The notes under the pieces: generated by a model | What the model was told of the DNA's origin: nothing | Database searches by the model: none | The model's input: the letters and a program-made list of their open reading frames with translations, nothing else | Translations under genes and position numbers: made by a program | Shown: piece by piece, positions 8,393-16,453 of the stretch | Layout of the letters: the number at the start of each line of letters is the position of its first letter | Numbering within the stretch: the first letter of the stretch is position 1 | Assembly (NCBI GenBank): GCA_964344495.1 | Contig: CAYFNI010000013.1 | Location: forward strand, 1-31,074 | Reading direction: 5' to 3' | Source of the DNA: UBA6136 sp964344495 | GTDB taxonomy: Bacteria; Pseudomonadota; Gammaproteobacteria; Methylococcales; Methylococcaceae | DNA: 31,074 bases

Positions 8393-8671
8393 ATGTCCAG
8401 TATTGAACCGCCTGTGGTGGAACCCGGCAATTTCTTTGTTCGGCTGTTCTTCATCATCGTGTACATGATTATTCTCAGCGTGGTGCGCTTTCTGCTCTGG
8501 GGCGTTCTGCTGGTGCAGATGGTGCTGCACCTGTTCGGCGCCGGGCCCAGCCCCCGCGCTCAAAAACTCGGGCAGACGATTGCCGAGTATGTGTATCGCA
8601 TCTGGCTGTACCTGAGCTACAACACCGACGATAAACCGTTTCCGTTCAATCGGCGGAAAGACGAATCCTGA
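8393..8671 (+). CDS. DUF4389 membrane protein
   Basis: The 92-residue protein has two adjacent hydrophobic helices (about residues 15-45, FFVRLFFIIVYMIILSVVRF then LLWGVLLVQMVLHLF), followed by an amphipathic segment and the conserved end YLSYNTDDKPFPFNR. This pattern is that of DUF4389, a small inner-membrane family of unknown function in gammaproteobacteria. An upstream in-frame GTG would add three residues; the ATG at 8393 gives MSSIEPP and is preferred. It stands alone between divergent AlkB and the following metallochaperone gene, with a 46-base gap to the latter. Confidence 0.85.
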   Translation: MSSIEPPVVEPGNFFVRLFFIIVYMIILSVVRFLLWGVLLVQMVLHLFGAGPSPRAQKLGQTIAEYVYRIWLYLSYNTDDKPFPFNRRKDES

Positions 8672-8717
8672 TCCTGGTCCGAATGGACCCGGCGACACTG
8701 CCTACAGGAGAGAGGCC

Positions 8718-8924
8718 ATGGCAAAAGCAAGCTTTAATGTAACCGGCATGAAATGCGGCGGTTGCGAGAAATCCGTCCAGTCGGCGGCGGATGCGGTCGA
8801 CGGGGTGCTGTCCAGCAAGGCCTCCGCCAAGGAAGGCCGGGTCGAGGTCGAATTCGACGAAGCCAAGACCACGCTGGAGGCCATCAAGCAGTCGATTCAG
8901 GCCAAAGGCTTTCCCACGGCCTGA
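8718..8924 (+). CDS. Heavy-metal-associated domain protein (CopZ-like chaperone)
   Basis: This 68-residue protein is a single HMA domain with the metal-binding GMKCGGC motif (Cys13, Cys16) and the usual beta-alpha-beta-beta-alpha-beta length. It should bind Cu(I), or another soft metal, in the cytoplasm and pass it to a P-type ATPase or regulator. No metal ATPase gene is near it here. It has a strong ribosome binding site (AGGAGAGAGG). Its high Lys, Ala and Glu content suggests good expression. It may share a transcript with mdh, 46 bases downstream. Confidence 0.93.
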   Translation: MAKASFNVTGMKCGGCEKSVQSAADAVDGVLSSKASAKEGRVEVEFDEAKTTLEAIKQSIQAKGFPTA

Positions 8925-8970
8925 GCGGTTCGCCACTGACCTGCCGAGCGCGACAACAGGGAATCGGACC

Positions 8971-9975
8971 ATGAAGACACCGGTCAGGATTGCCGTGTCC
9001 GGTGCGGCGGGGCAGATCAGCTACTCGCTGCTGTTCAGGCTCATCGCCGGTGACCTGCTTGGACCGGATCAGCCGGTGGAGTTGCGTTTGCTGGAAGTGC
9101 CGCAGATGGTCGCAACCCTTGAGGGAGTGGCCATGGAACTGGCTGACTGTGCCGCGCCGCTGTTGCATGCGCTGAGTTGCCACAGTATCCCCGAGGAGGC
9201 CTTCGACCAAGCCGAACTGGTCTTTCTGGTCGGCGCACAGCCGCGCGGGCCGGGGATGCAACGGCGTGATTTGCTGACGGTCAACGCGGATATTTTCTCC
9301 ACCCAGGGGCGGGCACTCAATGAGGTTGCCCATCGCGACGTCAAGGTGCTGGTGGTGGGTAATCCGGTTAACACCAATGCCCTGATTGCCGCCCGCAATG
9401 CCCCTGATTTGCCAGCACACAACTTTACGGCACTGACCCGGCTCGACCACAACCGTGCCGTCAGTCTGCTCGCCGCCCAGTCTGGACACAATCCGGCCGA
9501 GATCGACGGCGTCATCATCTGGGGCAATCACTCCCTCACCCAGCATCCCGACCTGCTGCACGCACGGGTGGCGGGACAGCCTGCGCTTGAGCGTGTCGGC
9601 CGGACGTGGTTTGAGCAGAACTTCATCGGCACCGTCCAGAATCGAGGCGGTGACATCATCCGCGTGCGCGGCAAATCGAGTGCCGCATCTGGCGCCAACG
9701 CGGCCCTCGACCACATGCGCGACTGGATATTCGGCACCCCCGAGGGGCGCTGGACCAGCATGGCTGTTCTGAGCGATGGCAGTTATGGCATTGAGCCGGG
9801 TCTGATGTATTCCTTTCCCGTCAGGGTTCGGGACGGCGCCTGGCAGATTGTGCAGGGCTTGCCGCTCGATGCCTTCACTCAAAGCCGACTTCGGCTCAGC
9901 GAGGCTGAATTAAAGGAGGAACGGGCGATGGTGCGGCACCTGTTGCCATGCGCCGCAGGCGCGCGCCTGGGGTAA
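8971..9975 (+). CDS. mdh: Malate dehydrogenase (GAAGQI-type, NAD-dependent)
   Basis: The 334-residue protein converts malate and oxaloacetate in the TCA cycle. The nucleotide-binding motif is SGAAGQISYSLL (Gly11-Ile16). Substrate arginines Arg92 and Arg98 lie in PRGPGMQRRDLL and Arg162 in LTRLDHNRA. The catalytic pair is Asp159 and His187 (IIWGNHS). This matches the cytosolic-type/plant-chloroplast-like MDH used by many beta- and gammaproteobacteria, which has about 325-330 residues, and not the E. coli 312-residue type. The start is the ATG giving MKTPVRIAVSG. The C-terminal ten residues (CAAGARLG) are alanine- and glycine-rich and probably disordered. A hairpin follows the stop codon. Confidence 0.96.
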   Translation: MKTPVRIAVSGAAGQISYSLLFRLIAGDLLGPDQPVELRLLEVPQMVATLEGVAMELADCAAPLLHALSCHSIPEEAFDQAELVFLVGAQPRGPGMQRRDLLTVNADIFSTQGRALNEVAHRDVKVLVVGNPVNTNALIAARNAPDLPAHNFTALTRLDHNRAVSLLAAQSGHNPAEIDGVIIWGNHSLTQHPDLLHARVAGQPALERVGRTWFEQNFIGTVQNRGGDIIRVRGKSSAASGANAALDHMRDWIFGTPEGRWTSMAVLSDGSYGIEPGLMYSFPVRVRDGAWQIVQGLPLDAFTQSRLRLSEAELKEERAMVRHLLPCAAGARLG

Positions 9976-9979
9976 GACT

Positions 9980-10006
9980 CAGACCTTCGCTCGAAGGTTG
10001 GGTCTG
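9980..10006. other. Hairpin between convergent mdh and lipoprotein genes
   Basis: CAGACC (9980-9985) pairs with GGTCTG (10001-10006) and TTCG with CGAA inside it, with a bulge; an alternative inner stem is CCTTCG/CGAAGG. There is no T run on either strand, so it may be a weak terminator or a 3' end stabiliser. Confidence 0.35.
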
Positions 10007-10018
10007 GGCGGCTCCGGC

Positions 10019-10390
10019 TCAGTTGTTTGTCGCGCGGTCTGCGCCGGCGGGATGGTAGTAGCTGCCGGCAGGCGTCCCGGACACGGTCGCAGGCGGCTTG
10101 CCGAAGTTGTGGGGGTCGCTGTCCAAGGCCTTGTCCAGGGGGCTTTGGGGTGTGTGGCCCCAACTGTCGCCTTCACCCCAGCCACCCAGGTGCAGCCCCA
10201 TGTCCATGCCGCCGCTGCCATACTCTGTGCCCATGCCCCCAGCCGTCGTTCCGAGACCCATTCCCATCATGCCCATGCCCCCCATGCCGACCGGGAGAAC
10301 AGTCGTCGAGCAGGCCGTCAGGCACAGGAGCAACGGCGTGACCGCCAGTGGGGCAGAGAATATGCGGGTCAGGGGCATGGTGGACAGCAC
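10019..10390 (-). CDS. Met/Gly-rich lipoprotein of unknown function
   Basis: The 123-residue protein (119 if the second ATG, MPLTRIF, is used) has a lipoprotein signal ending in the lipobox LTAC (Cys27), so it should be lipid-anchored in the envelope. The mature part opens with a striking stretch of alternating methionine and glycine (GMGGMGMMGMGLG and GGMGTEYGSGGMDMG, about residues 36-65). The rest is polar and unstructured, with DPHNFGKPP and SYYHPAG. I know no family for it. Methionine-rich periplasmic segments often bind Cu(I), which would suit the copper genes elsewhere in the window, but this is inference. It lies 98 bases after argF on the same strand and may have its own promoter. 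Confidence 0.7.
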   Translation of the reverse strand: MLSTMPLTRIFSAPLAVTPLLLCLTACSTTVLPVGMGGMGMMGMGLGTTAGGMGTEYGSGGMDMGLHLGGWGEGDSWGHTPQSPLDKALDSDPHNFGKPPATVSGTPAGSYYHPAGADRATNN

Positions 10391-10488
10391 AGCGCGGCGG
10401 TGGGAATGGAGACCAAGCGTATCACTTCCCGAGGCGGGCGATGCAAGCGCCGGGCATGAACAGTGCCGTTCTGCGCGTCCGGCGTGCC

Positions 10489-11415
10489 TCAGTCAGCGGA
10501 CAGTCGCCGCACCGGGCTGTCTTCGACCAGCAGGAATTCCAGCAGGGCCTTCTGGGCATGCAGGCGATTTTCGGCTTCGTCCCACACCACGCTTTGCGGG
10601 CCCTCAAGCACGCCGGCGCTGACTTCCTCGCCGCGGTGGGCGGGCAGGCAGTGCATGAACAGCGCATCGGGCGCGGCTGCCTGCATCAGGCGTTCATCCA
10701 CTTCATACCCTTCAAAGGCCTGTTCGCGCTGGGCTTGTTCCGCTTCCTGGCCCATGCTGGCCCAGACGTCGGTGACGACCAGATCCGCGCCGCGCACCGC
10801 GGCGGCCGGATCGCGCAGCAGCGTCACCCGTTCGCCACCGAGGGCGAGAAATTCCGCTGCCGGTTCGTAGCCGGCCGGGCAGGCAATCCGCAGGTCGAAT
10901 TGCAGCAGGGTTGCCGCTTCGATGTAGGAATGGCACATGTTGTTGCCGTCACCGATCCAGGCCACGGTGCGGCCGGTGATGTCGCCACGGTGTTCGAAGT
11001 AGGTCTGCAGATCAGCCAGCAGCTGGCAAGGATGGCTACGGTCGGTCAGACCATTGATGACCGGCACGCGTGAGTGTTCGGCAAAAATTTCGACCGTCCG
11101 GTGGGCATGGGTGCGCAGCATGATGCAATCGACCATCCGCGAAATCACCCGAGCTGAGTCTTCGATGGGCTCGCCGCGTCCCAGCTGGGTGTCGCGCGGT
11201 GACAGGAAGATGGCTGCGCCGCCGAGCTGCACCATGCCGGCCTCGAAGGAGATGCGGGTGCGGGTCGAGGATTTTTCGAACAGCATGCCGAGCACACGAT
11301 GCTGCAGGGGCTGATGGCCGTGTCGGTCGCGTTTCAGTTCAATCGCCCGCAGGAGGATGCCGCGCAGTTCGGCGGGGGTCAGGTCGGTCAGGTTCACCAA
11401 ATGGCGCAAACGCAT
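10489..11415 (-). CDS. argF: Ornithine carbamoyltransferase
   Basis: The 308-residue enzyme makes citrulline from ornithine and carbamoyl phosphate in arginine synthesis. The carbamoyl-phosphate motif is SSTRTR (residues 49-54), HPCQ lies at 128-131, and the ornithine/catalytic motif HCLPAHRG at 255-262 contains Cys256. Length and motif spacing are those of anabolic OTCases. It follows argD by 17 bases with a GGAG ribosome binding site, so the two form an argD-argF operon. No arginine repressor box was recognised upstream of argD; control may act through the leader described there. Confidence 0.97.
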   Translation of the reverse strand: MRLRHLVNLTDLTPAELRGILLRAIELKRDRHGHQPLQHRVLGMLFEKSSTRTRISFEAGMVQLGGAAIFLSPRDTQLGRGEPIEDSARVISRMVDCIMLRTHAHRTVEIFAEHSRVPVINGLTDRSHPCQLLADLQTYFEHRGDITGRTVAWIGDGNNMCHSYIEAATLLQFDLRIACPAGYEPAAEFLALGGERVTLLRDPAAAVRGADLVVTDVWASMGQEAEQAQREQAFEGYEVDERLMQAAAPDALFMHCLPAHRGEEVSAGVLEGPQSVVWDEAENRLHAQKALLEFLLVEDSPVRRLSAD

Positions 11416-11432
11416 GCAAAGGTCTCCGGGCT

Positions 11433-12602
11433 TCAGTCAGCCGTAAACGCACGGACGAGGCCGATCACCCCCGTGAGGAGGTGCTGGGCGTCGTCATCCG
11501 TCAGAATGAGAGGCGGCAACAGGCGAATCGTTCGATCAGCTGTCACATTGATGAGATAGCCCTGAGCCAGCGCGCGGTGGGTCAGGTCGGAGCAGGCTAC
11601 ATCCAGCTCAATGCCGATCATCAGGCCCTTGCCCCGGACCTCCACCACCCGCGGATGGCCGGCCAGTGCCGCGCGGAATCCGTCCAGAAGAGTCCGGCCG
11701 AGTGTGTCCGCACGGGCAACGAGCTGCTGGTCGCGCAGGGTGTCGATAACGCTCAGGGCCGCCCGGCAGGCCAGCGGATTGCCGCCAAAGGTGGAGCCAT
11801 GCTTGCCGGCCGTGAGGACACCGGTCGCCGGACCGGCGGCCAGACAGGCGCCGATGGGGACGCCGTTGCCGAGGGCCTTGGCCAGTGTCATCACATCCGG
11901 CAGGATGCCGGCATGCTGGAAGCCGAACCAAGCGCCAGTCCGGCCCATGCCGCTCTGGACTTCATCCAGCATGAGCAGCCAGCCACGCTGATCGCACAGT
12001 TGGCGGAGGGCCGGCAGGTAGTCGTCCGGCGGCACGCGCACCCCGCCTTCCCCCTGGATCGGTTCGACCAGAATGGCCACGACATCGGGATTGTCGATGG
12101 CGGCCACCGCATCGGCCTGTCCAAACGGTACCCGGATGAAGCTGTCGACCAGGGGCTCGAATCCCTCCTGAACCTTGGCATTGCCGGTGGCGCTGAGGGT
12201 GAACAGGGTGCGGCCATGGAAGCTGTTTTCCATGACGATGACCTTGGGGTTGGCGATACCGCGGCTGTGGCCATATTTGCGCGCCAGCTTCAATGCGGCT
12301 TCATTGGCCTCGGCGCCTGAGTTGCAGAAAAACGCATTCTCCAGACCGCTGAGGGCGCAGAGCGCTGCGGCCAGTTGCTCCTGCAGCCCGATGCCATACA
12401 GGTTGGAGGTGTGCACCAGCGTGCTGGCCTGATCGCACAGGGCTGCGGCAACGGCAGGATGGGCATGGCCGAGGTTGCAGACGGCAATGCCGGAAATGGC
12501 ATCGAAATAGCGGTTACCTTCGGCGCTCCAGAGCCACGGACCTTGGCCGCGCTCGAACGTCACGGGCATCCGCGCATAGGTTGGCATCACTTGACCGGTC
12601 AT
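11433..12602 (-). CDS. argD: Acetylornithine aminotransferase
   Basis: The 389-residue PLP enzyme makes N-acetylornithine from the semialdehyde in arginine synthesis; family members often also act in lysine synthesis. NSGAEANEAALKLAR (about 94-108) is the cofactor-phosphate loop, LMLDEVQSGMGRTG holds the PLP-nitrogen aspartate, and Lys242 in TLAKALGNGVP is the Schiff-base lysine. HGSTFGGNPLACRAA is the class-III signature. The start ATG at 12602 has a GGTGAG ribosome binding site 10 bases upstream. It is the first gene of argD-argF. Its leader is unusual because an intrinsic terminator lies between the promoter and the ribosome binding site. Confidence 0.96.
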   Translation of the reverse strand: MTGQVMPTYARMPVTFERGQGPWLWSAEGNRYFDAISGIAVCNLGHAHPAVAAALCDQASTLVHTSNLYGIGLQEQLAAALCALSGLENAFFCNSGAEANEAALKLARKYGHSRGIANPKVIVMENSFHGRTLFTLSATGNAKVQEGFEPLVDSFIRVPFGQADAVAAIDNPDVVAILVEPIQGEGGVRVPPDDYLPALRQLCDQRGWLLMLDEVQSGMGRTGAWFGFQHAGILPDVMTLAKALGNGVPIGACLAAGPATGVLTAGKHGSTFGGNPLACRAALSVIDTLRDQQLVARADTLGRTLLDGFRAALAGHPRVVEVRGKGLMIGIELDVACSDLTHRALAQGYLINVTADRTIRLLPPLILTDDDAQHLLTGVIGLVRAFTAD

Positions 12603-12620
12603 GGAGGCTCACCGACAGAA

Positions 12621-12647
12621 AACAAAAAAGGCAGTCCACGGACTGCC
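12621..12647 (-). terminator. Intrinsic terminator or attenuator in the argD leader
   Basis: On the minus strand GGCAGTC (12647-12641) pairs with GACTGCC (12636-12630) around a CGTG loop, with one further C-G pair possible, and six T residues plus GTTTT follow. It has the form of a strong rho-independent terminator. It ends only about 18 bases before the argD start, and a good promoter lies upstream of it, so it can either end parE transcripts or attenuate argD. Confidence 0.85.
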
Positions 12648-12670
12648 CTCCGAAAAAAATCAAGCGGGGG

Positions 12671-12698
12671 ATTATAGAGAAAAAAGCGGGCAGGGCAA
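12671..12698 (-). promoter_or_regulatory. Sigma-70 promoter upstream of the argD terminator hairpin
   Basis: On the minus strand TTGCCC (12698-12693), a 16-base spacer and a perfect TATAAT (12676-12671) form a clear promoter, followed by a C-rich discriminator. The start would be near 12664, giving a leader of about 62 bases that contains the terminator hairpin. Confidence 0.65.
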
Positions 12699-12735
12699 GC
12701 GAAACCTGATCCAGCGGTCCGGGGCGGGGTTGCCC

Positions 12736-14625
12736 TCACACTTCTGCGAGATTGCCTTTTTCCTCCAGCCAGGCTTTGCGGTCGCCGGCCCGCTTCTTGG
12801 CCAGCAGCATGTCCAGCTTTTCGTCGGTAGCGGCCGTTTCCGGCAAGGTGAGTTGCACCAGTCGGCGGGTGTCGGGGCTCATGGTGGTCTCGCGCAGTTG
12901 CGAGGGATTCATCTCGCCCAGGCCCTTGAAGCGTTGTACGTTGACCTTGCCCTTGATCTTCTCCGCTGCAATGCGGTCGAGAATGCCTTTTTTCTCTGCC
13001 TCGTCGAGCGCATAGAACACCAGCTTGCCGACGTCGATGCGGTACAGCGGGGGCATGGCGACAAACACATGACCGGCGGCCACCAAGGGACGGAAATGAC
13101 GCACGAACAGGGCACACAGCAGGGTGGCGATGTGATTGCCGTCGGAGTCGGCGTCGGCGAGGATGCAGACCTTGCCGTAGCGGAGGCCGGTCAGGTCATT
13201 CGAGCCCGGATCGACGCCGACGGCAACGCTGATGTCATGGACTTCCTGCGAGGCCAGGACGCCGGATGATTCCACTTCCCAGGTGTTCAGGATCTTGCCG
13301 CGCAGGGGCATGATGGCCTGATAATCCTTGTCGCGGGCCTGTTTCGCCGAGCCACCCGCCGAATCACCCTCGACCAGGAACAATTCGGTCCGGCCCAGAT
13401 CCTGGGCGGCACAGTCCGACAGTTTGCCGGGCAGGGCCGGGCCGCTGGTGACTTTCTTGCGAGTCACCTGGCGGCTGGCCTTGAGACGCTTCTGGGCGCT
13501 TTCGATCACCAGTTCGGCGATGCGCTCGCCGACCGCCGGATGCTGGTTCAACCACAGGCTGAAGGCATCCTTGGCCACGCCGGCGACAAACGGGGCGCAT
13601 TCGCGCGAACTGAGTCGCTCCTTGGTCTGGCCGGAAAACTGCGGGTCGAGCATCTTCAGTGACAGCACGTAATGGCAGCGTTCCCAGACATCTTCCGGAG
13701 CGATCTTGATGCCGCGCGGCAGGAGGTTGCGAAACTCGCAGAATTCCCGCACCGCCTCGGTCAGTCCGGTGCGCAGACCGTTGACATGGGTTCCGCCTTG
13801 CGCAGTCGGGACCAGGTTGACGTAGCTTTCAGTCACCGGTTCGCCGCTTTCTGTCGTCCAGACCACGGCCCAGTCCACCGCCTCCTGCGCTCCGGACAGG
13901 GTGCCGATGAAGGGGTCCTCCGGTACGCAGTCCTGATCGCCGATGCGGTCGAGCAGATACTGGGGCAGGCCATTCTCGAAATACCAGCTTTCGGTATCGC
14001 CGCCGGGCTCGTCGATGAGGGTAATGCGCAGGCCGGGGCACAGCACCGCCTTGGCCCGCAGTAGCGCCTTGAGGCGGCTGACGGCAATGCGGGGCGAGTC
14101 GAAATAGCGGGCTTCCGGCCAGAAGCGGACCGTGGTGCCGGTATCGCGCCGCGCGGTGGTGCCGGTTTCGCGGAGATCGCGCACCTTCTCGCCGTGTTCG
14201 AAACCGATATCCCAGGTTTTGCCGTCGCGCCGGACTTCGACATCGAGCCGGTCGGACAGGGCGTTCACCACCGATACGCCAACGCCGTGCAGGCCACCGG
14301 AGAACCCGTAGCTCTTGTTGGAGAACTTGCCGCCGGCATGCAGTTTGGTGAGGATGACTTCAACCCCGGAAATGCCCTGTTCCGGATGAATGTCGACCGG
14401 CATGCCGCGGCCATCGTCGCGGACCTCGACGCCGCCATCGGCCATCAGACGGACGTCGATGTGTTTGGCGTAGCCCGCAAGCGCCTCGTCGACGCTGTTG
14501 TCGATGACCTCCTGGGCCAGATGGTTGGGCCGACTGGTATCGGTGTACATGCCGGGCCGTTTGCGGACCGGATCCAGTCCGGAGAGTACTTCGATCGAGG
14601 CGGCGTCGTAGGTCTGATTCATCAT
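12736..14625 (-). CDS. parE: DNA topoisomerase IV subunit B
   Basis: The 629-residue ATPase subunit of topoisomerase IV pairs with ParC to decatenate daughter chromosomes. The start is the MMNQTYDAASIEVLSGLDPV region, giving a length close to the 630 of E. coli; an upstream extension overlaps dedA and is not used. The GHKL ATP site includes EVIDNSVDEALAGYA with the catalytic Glu and Asn, and GVGVSVVNALSDRLDV. The TOPRIM motif LVEGDSAGGSAKQARD and the PLRGKILN and DADSDGNHI metal motifs follow. The IMPLRGKILNTWEV wording and the lack of a GyrB-type insertion favour ParE over GyrB. It lies 40 bases after dedA on the same strand, probably on the same transcript. Confidence 0.95.
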   Translation of the reverse strand: MMNQTYDAASIEVLSGLDPVRKRPGMYTDTSRPNHLAQEVIDNSVDEALAGYAKHIDVRLMADGGVEVRDDGRGMPVDIHPEQGISGVEVILTKLHAGGKFSNKSYGFSGGLHGVGVSVVNALSDRLDVEVRRDGKTWDIGFEHGEKVRDLRETGTTARRDTGTTVRFWPEARYFDSPRIAVSRLKALLRAKAVLCPGLRITLIDEPGGDTESWYFENGLPQYLLDRIGDQDCVPEDPFIGTLSGAQEAVDWAVVWTTESGEPVTESYVNLVPTAQGGTHVNGLRTGLTEAVREFCEFRNLLPRGIKIAPEDVWERCHYVLSLKMLDPQFSGQTKERLSSRECAPFVAGVAKDAFSLWLNQHPAVGERIAELVIESAQKRLKASRQVTRKKVTSGPALPGKLSDCAAQDLGRTELFLVEGDSAGGSAKQARDKDYQAIMPLRGKILNTWEVESSGVLASQEVHDISVAVGVDPGSNDLTGLRYGKVCILADADSDGNHIATLLCALFVRHFRPLVAAGHVFVAMPPLYRIDVGKLVFYALDEAEKKGILDRIAAEKIKGKVNVQRFKGLGEMNPSQLRETTMSPDTRRLVQLTLPETAATDEKLDMLLAKKRAGDRKAWLEEKGNLAEV

Positions 14626-14665
14626 TAAGCAGTCGGGTGGATTCAGGCAGGGGGCGGTTGCGGCG

Positions 14666-15283
14666 TCAGGCTGACTCGCTCTGGCGTCGCAGCTTGCGCC
14701 GGTGCCGGAGGGTATAGCCCGCTCCCAGCAGGACACTGAAGGCGACGACGGCCAGTACGGCCTGATGGGCGTAGTGCGTGATCAGCGCCTGTTCTGCGCC
14801 GATGAAAAACCCGATCCAGGCCAAAATGCTGACCCAGAGGGCGGCACCGACCGTGGTGTAGAGGCTGAAGCGGACGTGATTCATGCGGGCGATGCCGGCC
14901 GGGATGGAAATCAGGTGACGGATCACCGGCAGCAGCCGGCCGATGAAGGTCGAGATTTCACCGTGGCTGAGGAAAAACCGTTCGACCTTGTCGAAGTGCT
15001 CTTCAGTGATCCATACATAGCGGCCGTACTTGATGACCAGCGGTCGCCCCAGCCAGCGGGCGGCGAAGTAATTGGCGTAGGCCCCGGCCAGGCTGCCGAA
15101 CGTTCCACTGAGGATCACCCAGGCCATCTCCATGCGGCCTTGCTGAACCAGATACCCGGCGGGTGGCATCACGACCTCGCTGGGGATCGGAAAAATGGAG
15201 CTTTCCATGGCCATCAGCAGGAAGATGCCGGTGTAGCCCATGGCGCCAATGGTGTTGACGAGCCAGTCGATGAGTGCGTGCAT
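14666..15283 (-). CDS. DedA family membrane protein
   Basis: The 205-residue inner-membrane protein has the SNARE-associated/VTT domain of DedA proteins. The motifs ESSIFPIPSEVVMPPAGYL, GSLAGAYANYFAARWLG, FIGRLLPVIRHLISIPAG and the final GAALWVSILAWIGFFIG are all present, including the membrane-embedded Glu and the two conserved arginines (GRLLPVIRH). DedA proteins support membrane potential and lipid-carrier or phospholipid flipping; the exact cargo of this one cannot be told. The C-terminus is strongly basic (RHRRKLRRQSESA). It is preceded by its own promoter and lies upstream of parE. Confidence 0.94.
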   Translation of the reverse strand: MHALIDWLVNTIGAMGYTGIFLLMAMESSIFPIPSEVVMPPAGYLVQQGRMEMAWVILSGTFGSLAGAYANYFAARWLGRPLVIKYGRYVWITEEHFDKVERFFLSHGEISTFIGRLLPVIRHLISIPAGIARMNHVRFSLYTTVGAALWVSILAWIGFFIGAEQALITHYAHQAVLAVVAFSVLLGAGYTLRHRRKLRRQSESA

Positions 15284-15316
15284 GGTCGAGTCGGAAAAGC
15301 GGCAAGCGAAGGCGGG

Positions 15317-15322
15317 ATTATC
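15317..15322 (-). promoter_or_regulatory. Probable -10 element of the dedA-parE promoter
   Basis: GATAAT on the minus strand is followed by CCCGCC, a GC-rich discriminator like that at argD, and lies 34 bases before the dedA ATG. The -35 region is weak (CTGACT at 19 bases). Confidence 0.45.
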
Positions 15323-15384
15323 GCCGAAATGGAACGGAAGCAGTCAGGTCGTGTCGACCAGCGCGCAGAGCGGGGTCTGCGCGC

Positions 15385-15412
15385 AAAAAAGGGCCACCGC
15401 AGCAGCCCTTTT
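15385..15412 (-). terminator. Intrinsic terminator after ilvE
   Basis: On the minus strand AAAAGGGC (15412-15405) pairs with GCCCTTTT (15394-15387) around a 10-base loop, and further T residues follow. It separates the glnE-ilvE unit from dedA-parE. Confidence 0.85.
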
Positions 15413-15433
15413 GACAGCCTCGGCCGTTTGGTC

Positions 15434-16357
15434 TCAGCGGGCGTGGGTCAGCCACTCGGGGTGGTCGGCACGCCGGCCGTAGACATAGTCGAAGTAGAGG
15501 CTTTGCAGTTGCTCCGTGATCGGGCCGCGGGTGCCGCTGCCGATGGTGCGGCCATCCAGTTCGCGGATCGGTGTGACCTCGGCGGCAGAGCCGGTGAAGA
15601 AGGCCTCGTCGGCGACATAGACTTCGTCCCGAGTGATGCGCTTTTCGTGGACTTCCAGACCCTGTTCGCGGGCGATGGTGAAAATGGTTTCGCGGGTAAT
15701 GCCTTCCAGCGCCGAGGTCAGATCCGGCGTGTAGAGCTTGCCCTTGCGGACGATGAAGATGTTTTCGCCGCTGCCTTCCGCGACATAGCCCTCGTGGTCG
15801 AGCAGCAGGGCCTCGTCGCATCCACATTCCACCGCCTCGCGCACGGCCAGGATCGAGTTGACGTAGTTGCCGTTGGCCTTGGCCTTGCACATCTGGCTGT
15901 TGACGTGATTGCGGGTGTAGGACGAGGTGCGGACCTTGATGCCGCGGGCCATGTTTTCCTCTCCCAGGTAGCTGCCCCATTCCCAGGCGGCGATCATCAC
16001 ATGGGTCTTGATGCCCTTGGCGTGCAGACCCATGGCTTCGGAGCCGAAGAAGGCCATGGGCCGGATGTAGGCGCTGGACAGTTGGTTGCGGGTCAGCGCT
16101 TCGCAATGGGCGCGGTCCAGCGTGTCCTTGTCGAACGGCAGGTCCATCTTCATGATGTGCGCCGAGCGGAACAGCCGGTCGGTGTGGTCGCGCAGGCGGA
16201 AGATCGCCGGACCCTGCTCGGTCTTGTAGGCGCGCAGTCCCTCAAAAACGCCGCAGCCGTAGTGCAGGGTATGGGTCAGGACGTGGACCTTGGCATCACG
16301 CCAGGGCAGCCATTCGCCGTCCAGCCAGATGACGCCGTCTTTGTCATCCATCGACAT
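15434..16357 (-). CDS. ilvE: Branched-chain amino acid aminotransferase
   Basis: The 307-residue class-IV PLP transaminase carries out the last step of valine, leucine and isoleucine synthesis. Visible motifs are THTLHYGCGVFEGLRAY, SYTRNHVNSQMCKAKANGNYVNS with the PLP lysine (Lys160, in KANGNY), and the signature DEALLLDHEGYVAEGSGENIF. FFTGSAAEVTPIRELDGRTIG completes the cofactor pocket. The length matches the IlvE family. It follows glnE by 96 bases, an order common in gammaproteobacteria, and has an ATG with a CGGAGAA ribosome binding site. A promoter candidate lies in the gap, so ilvE can probably be expressed apart from glnE. Confidence 0.96.
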   Translation of the reverse strand: MSMDDKDGVIWLDGEWLPWRDAKVHVLTHTLHYGCGVFEGLRAYKTEQGPAIFRLRDHTDRLFRSAHIMKMDLPFDKDTLDRAHCEALTRNQLSSAYIRPMAFFGSEAMGLHAKGIKTHVMIAAWEWGSYLGEENMARGIKVRTSSYTRNHVNSQMCKAKANGNYVNSILAVREAVECGCDEALLLDHEGYVAEGSGENIFIVRKGKLYTPDLTSALEGITRETIFTIAREQGLEVHEKRITRDEVYVADEAFFTGSAAEVTPIRELDGRTIGSGTRGPITEQLQSLYFDYVYGRRADHPEWLTHAR

Positions 16358-16409
16358 GGTGTGTTCTCCGATTCGGTGAGATAGGGGGGTGAGTCTGTGT
16401 GTTCAGGGT

Positions 16410-16440
16410 GGTATCCAACAAGCATCCGGCCGGCGGTCAA
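16410..16440 (-). promoter_or_regulatory. Candidate ilvE promoter
   Basis: On the minus strand TTGACC (16440-16435) is followed by TGGATA at a 17-base spacing, or GATACC at 19 bases. It lies in the glnE-ilvE gap, about 52 bases before the ilvE start. Confidence 0.35.
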
Positions 16441-16453
16441 TCGAGTGACGCGC

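Noticed and set aside
8884..9882. Minus-strand 332-codon frame opposite mdh
   Set aside because: Antisense to a complete malate dehydrogenase; no recognisable domain.
14702..16384. Plus-strand 560-codon frame across dedA and ilvE
   Set aside because: It runs antisense to two well-identified genes, a common effect of GC-rich codon bias.
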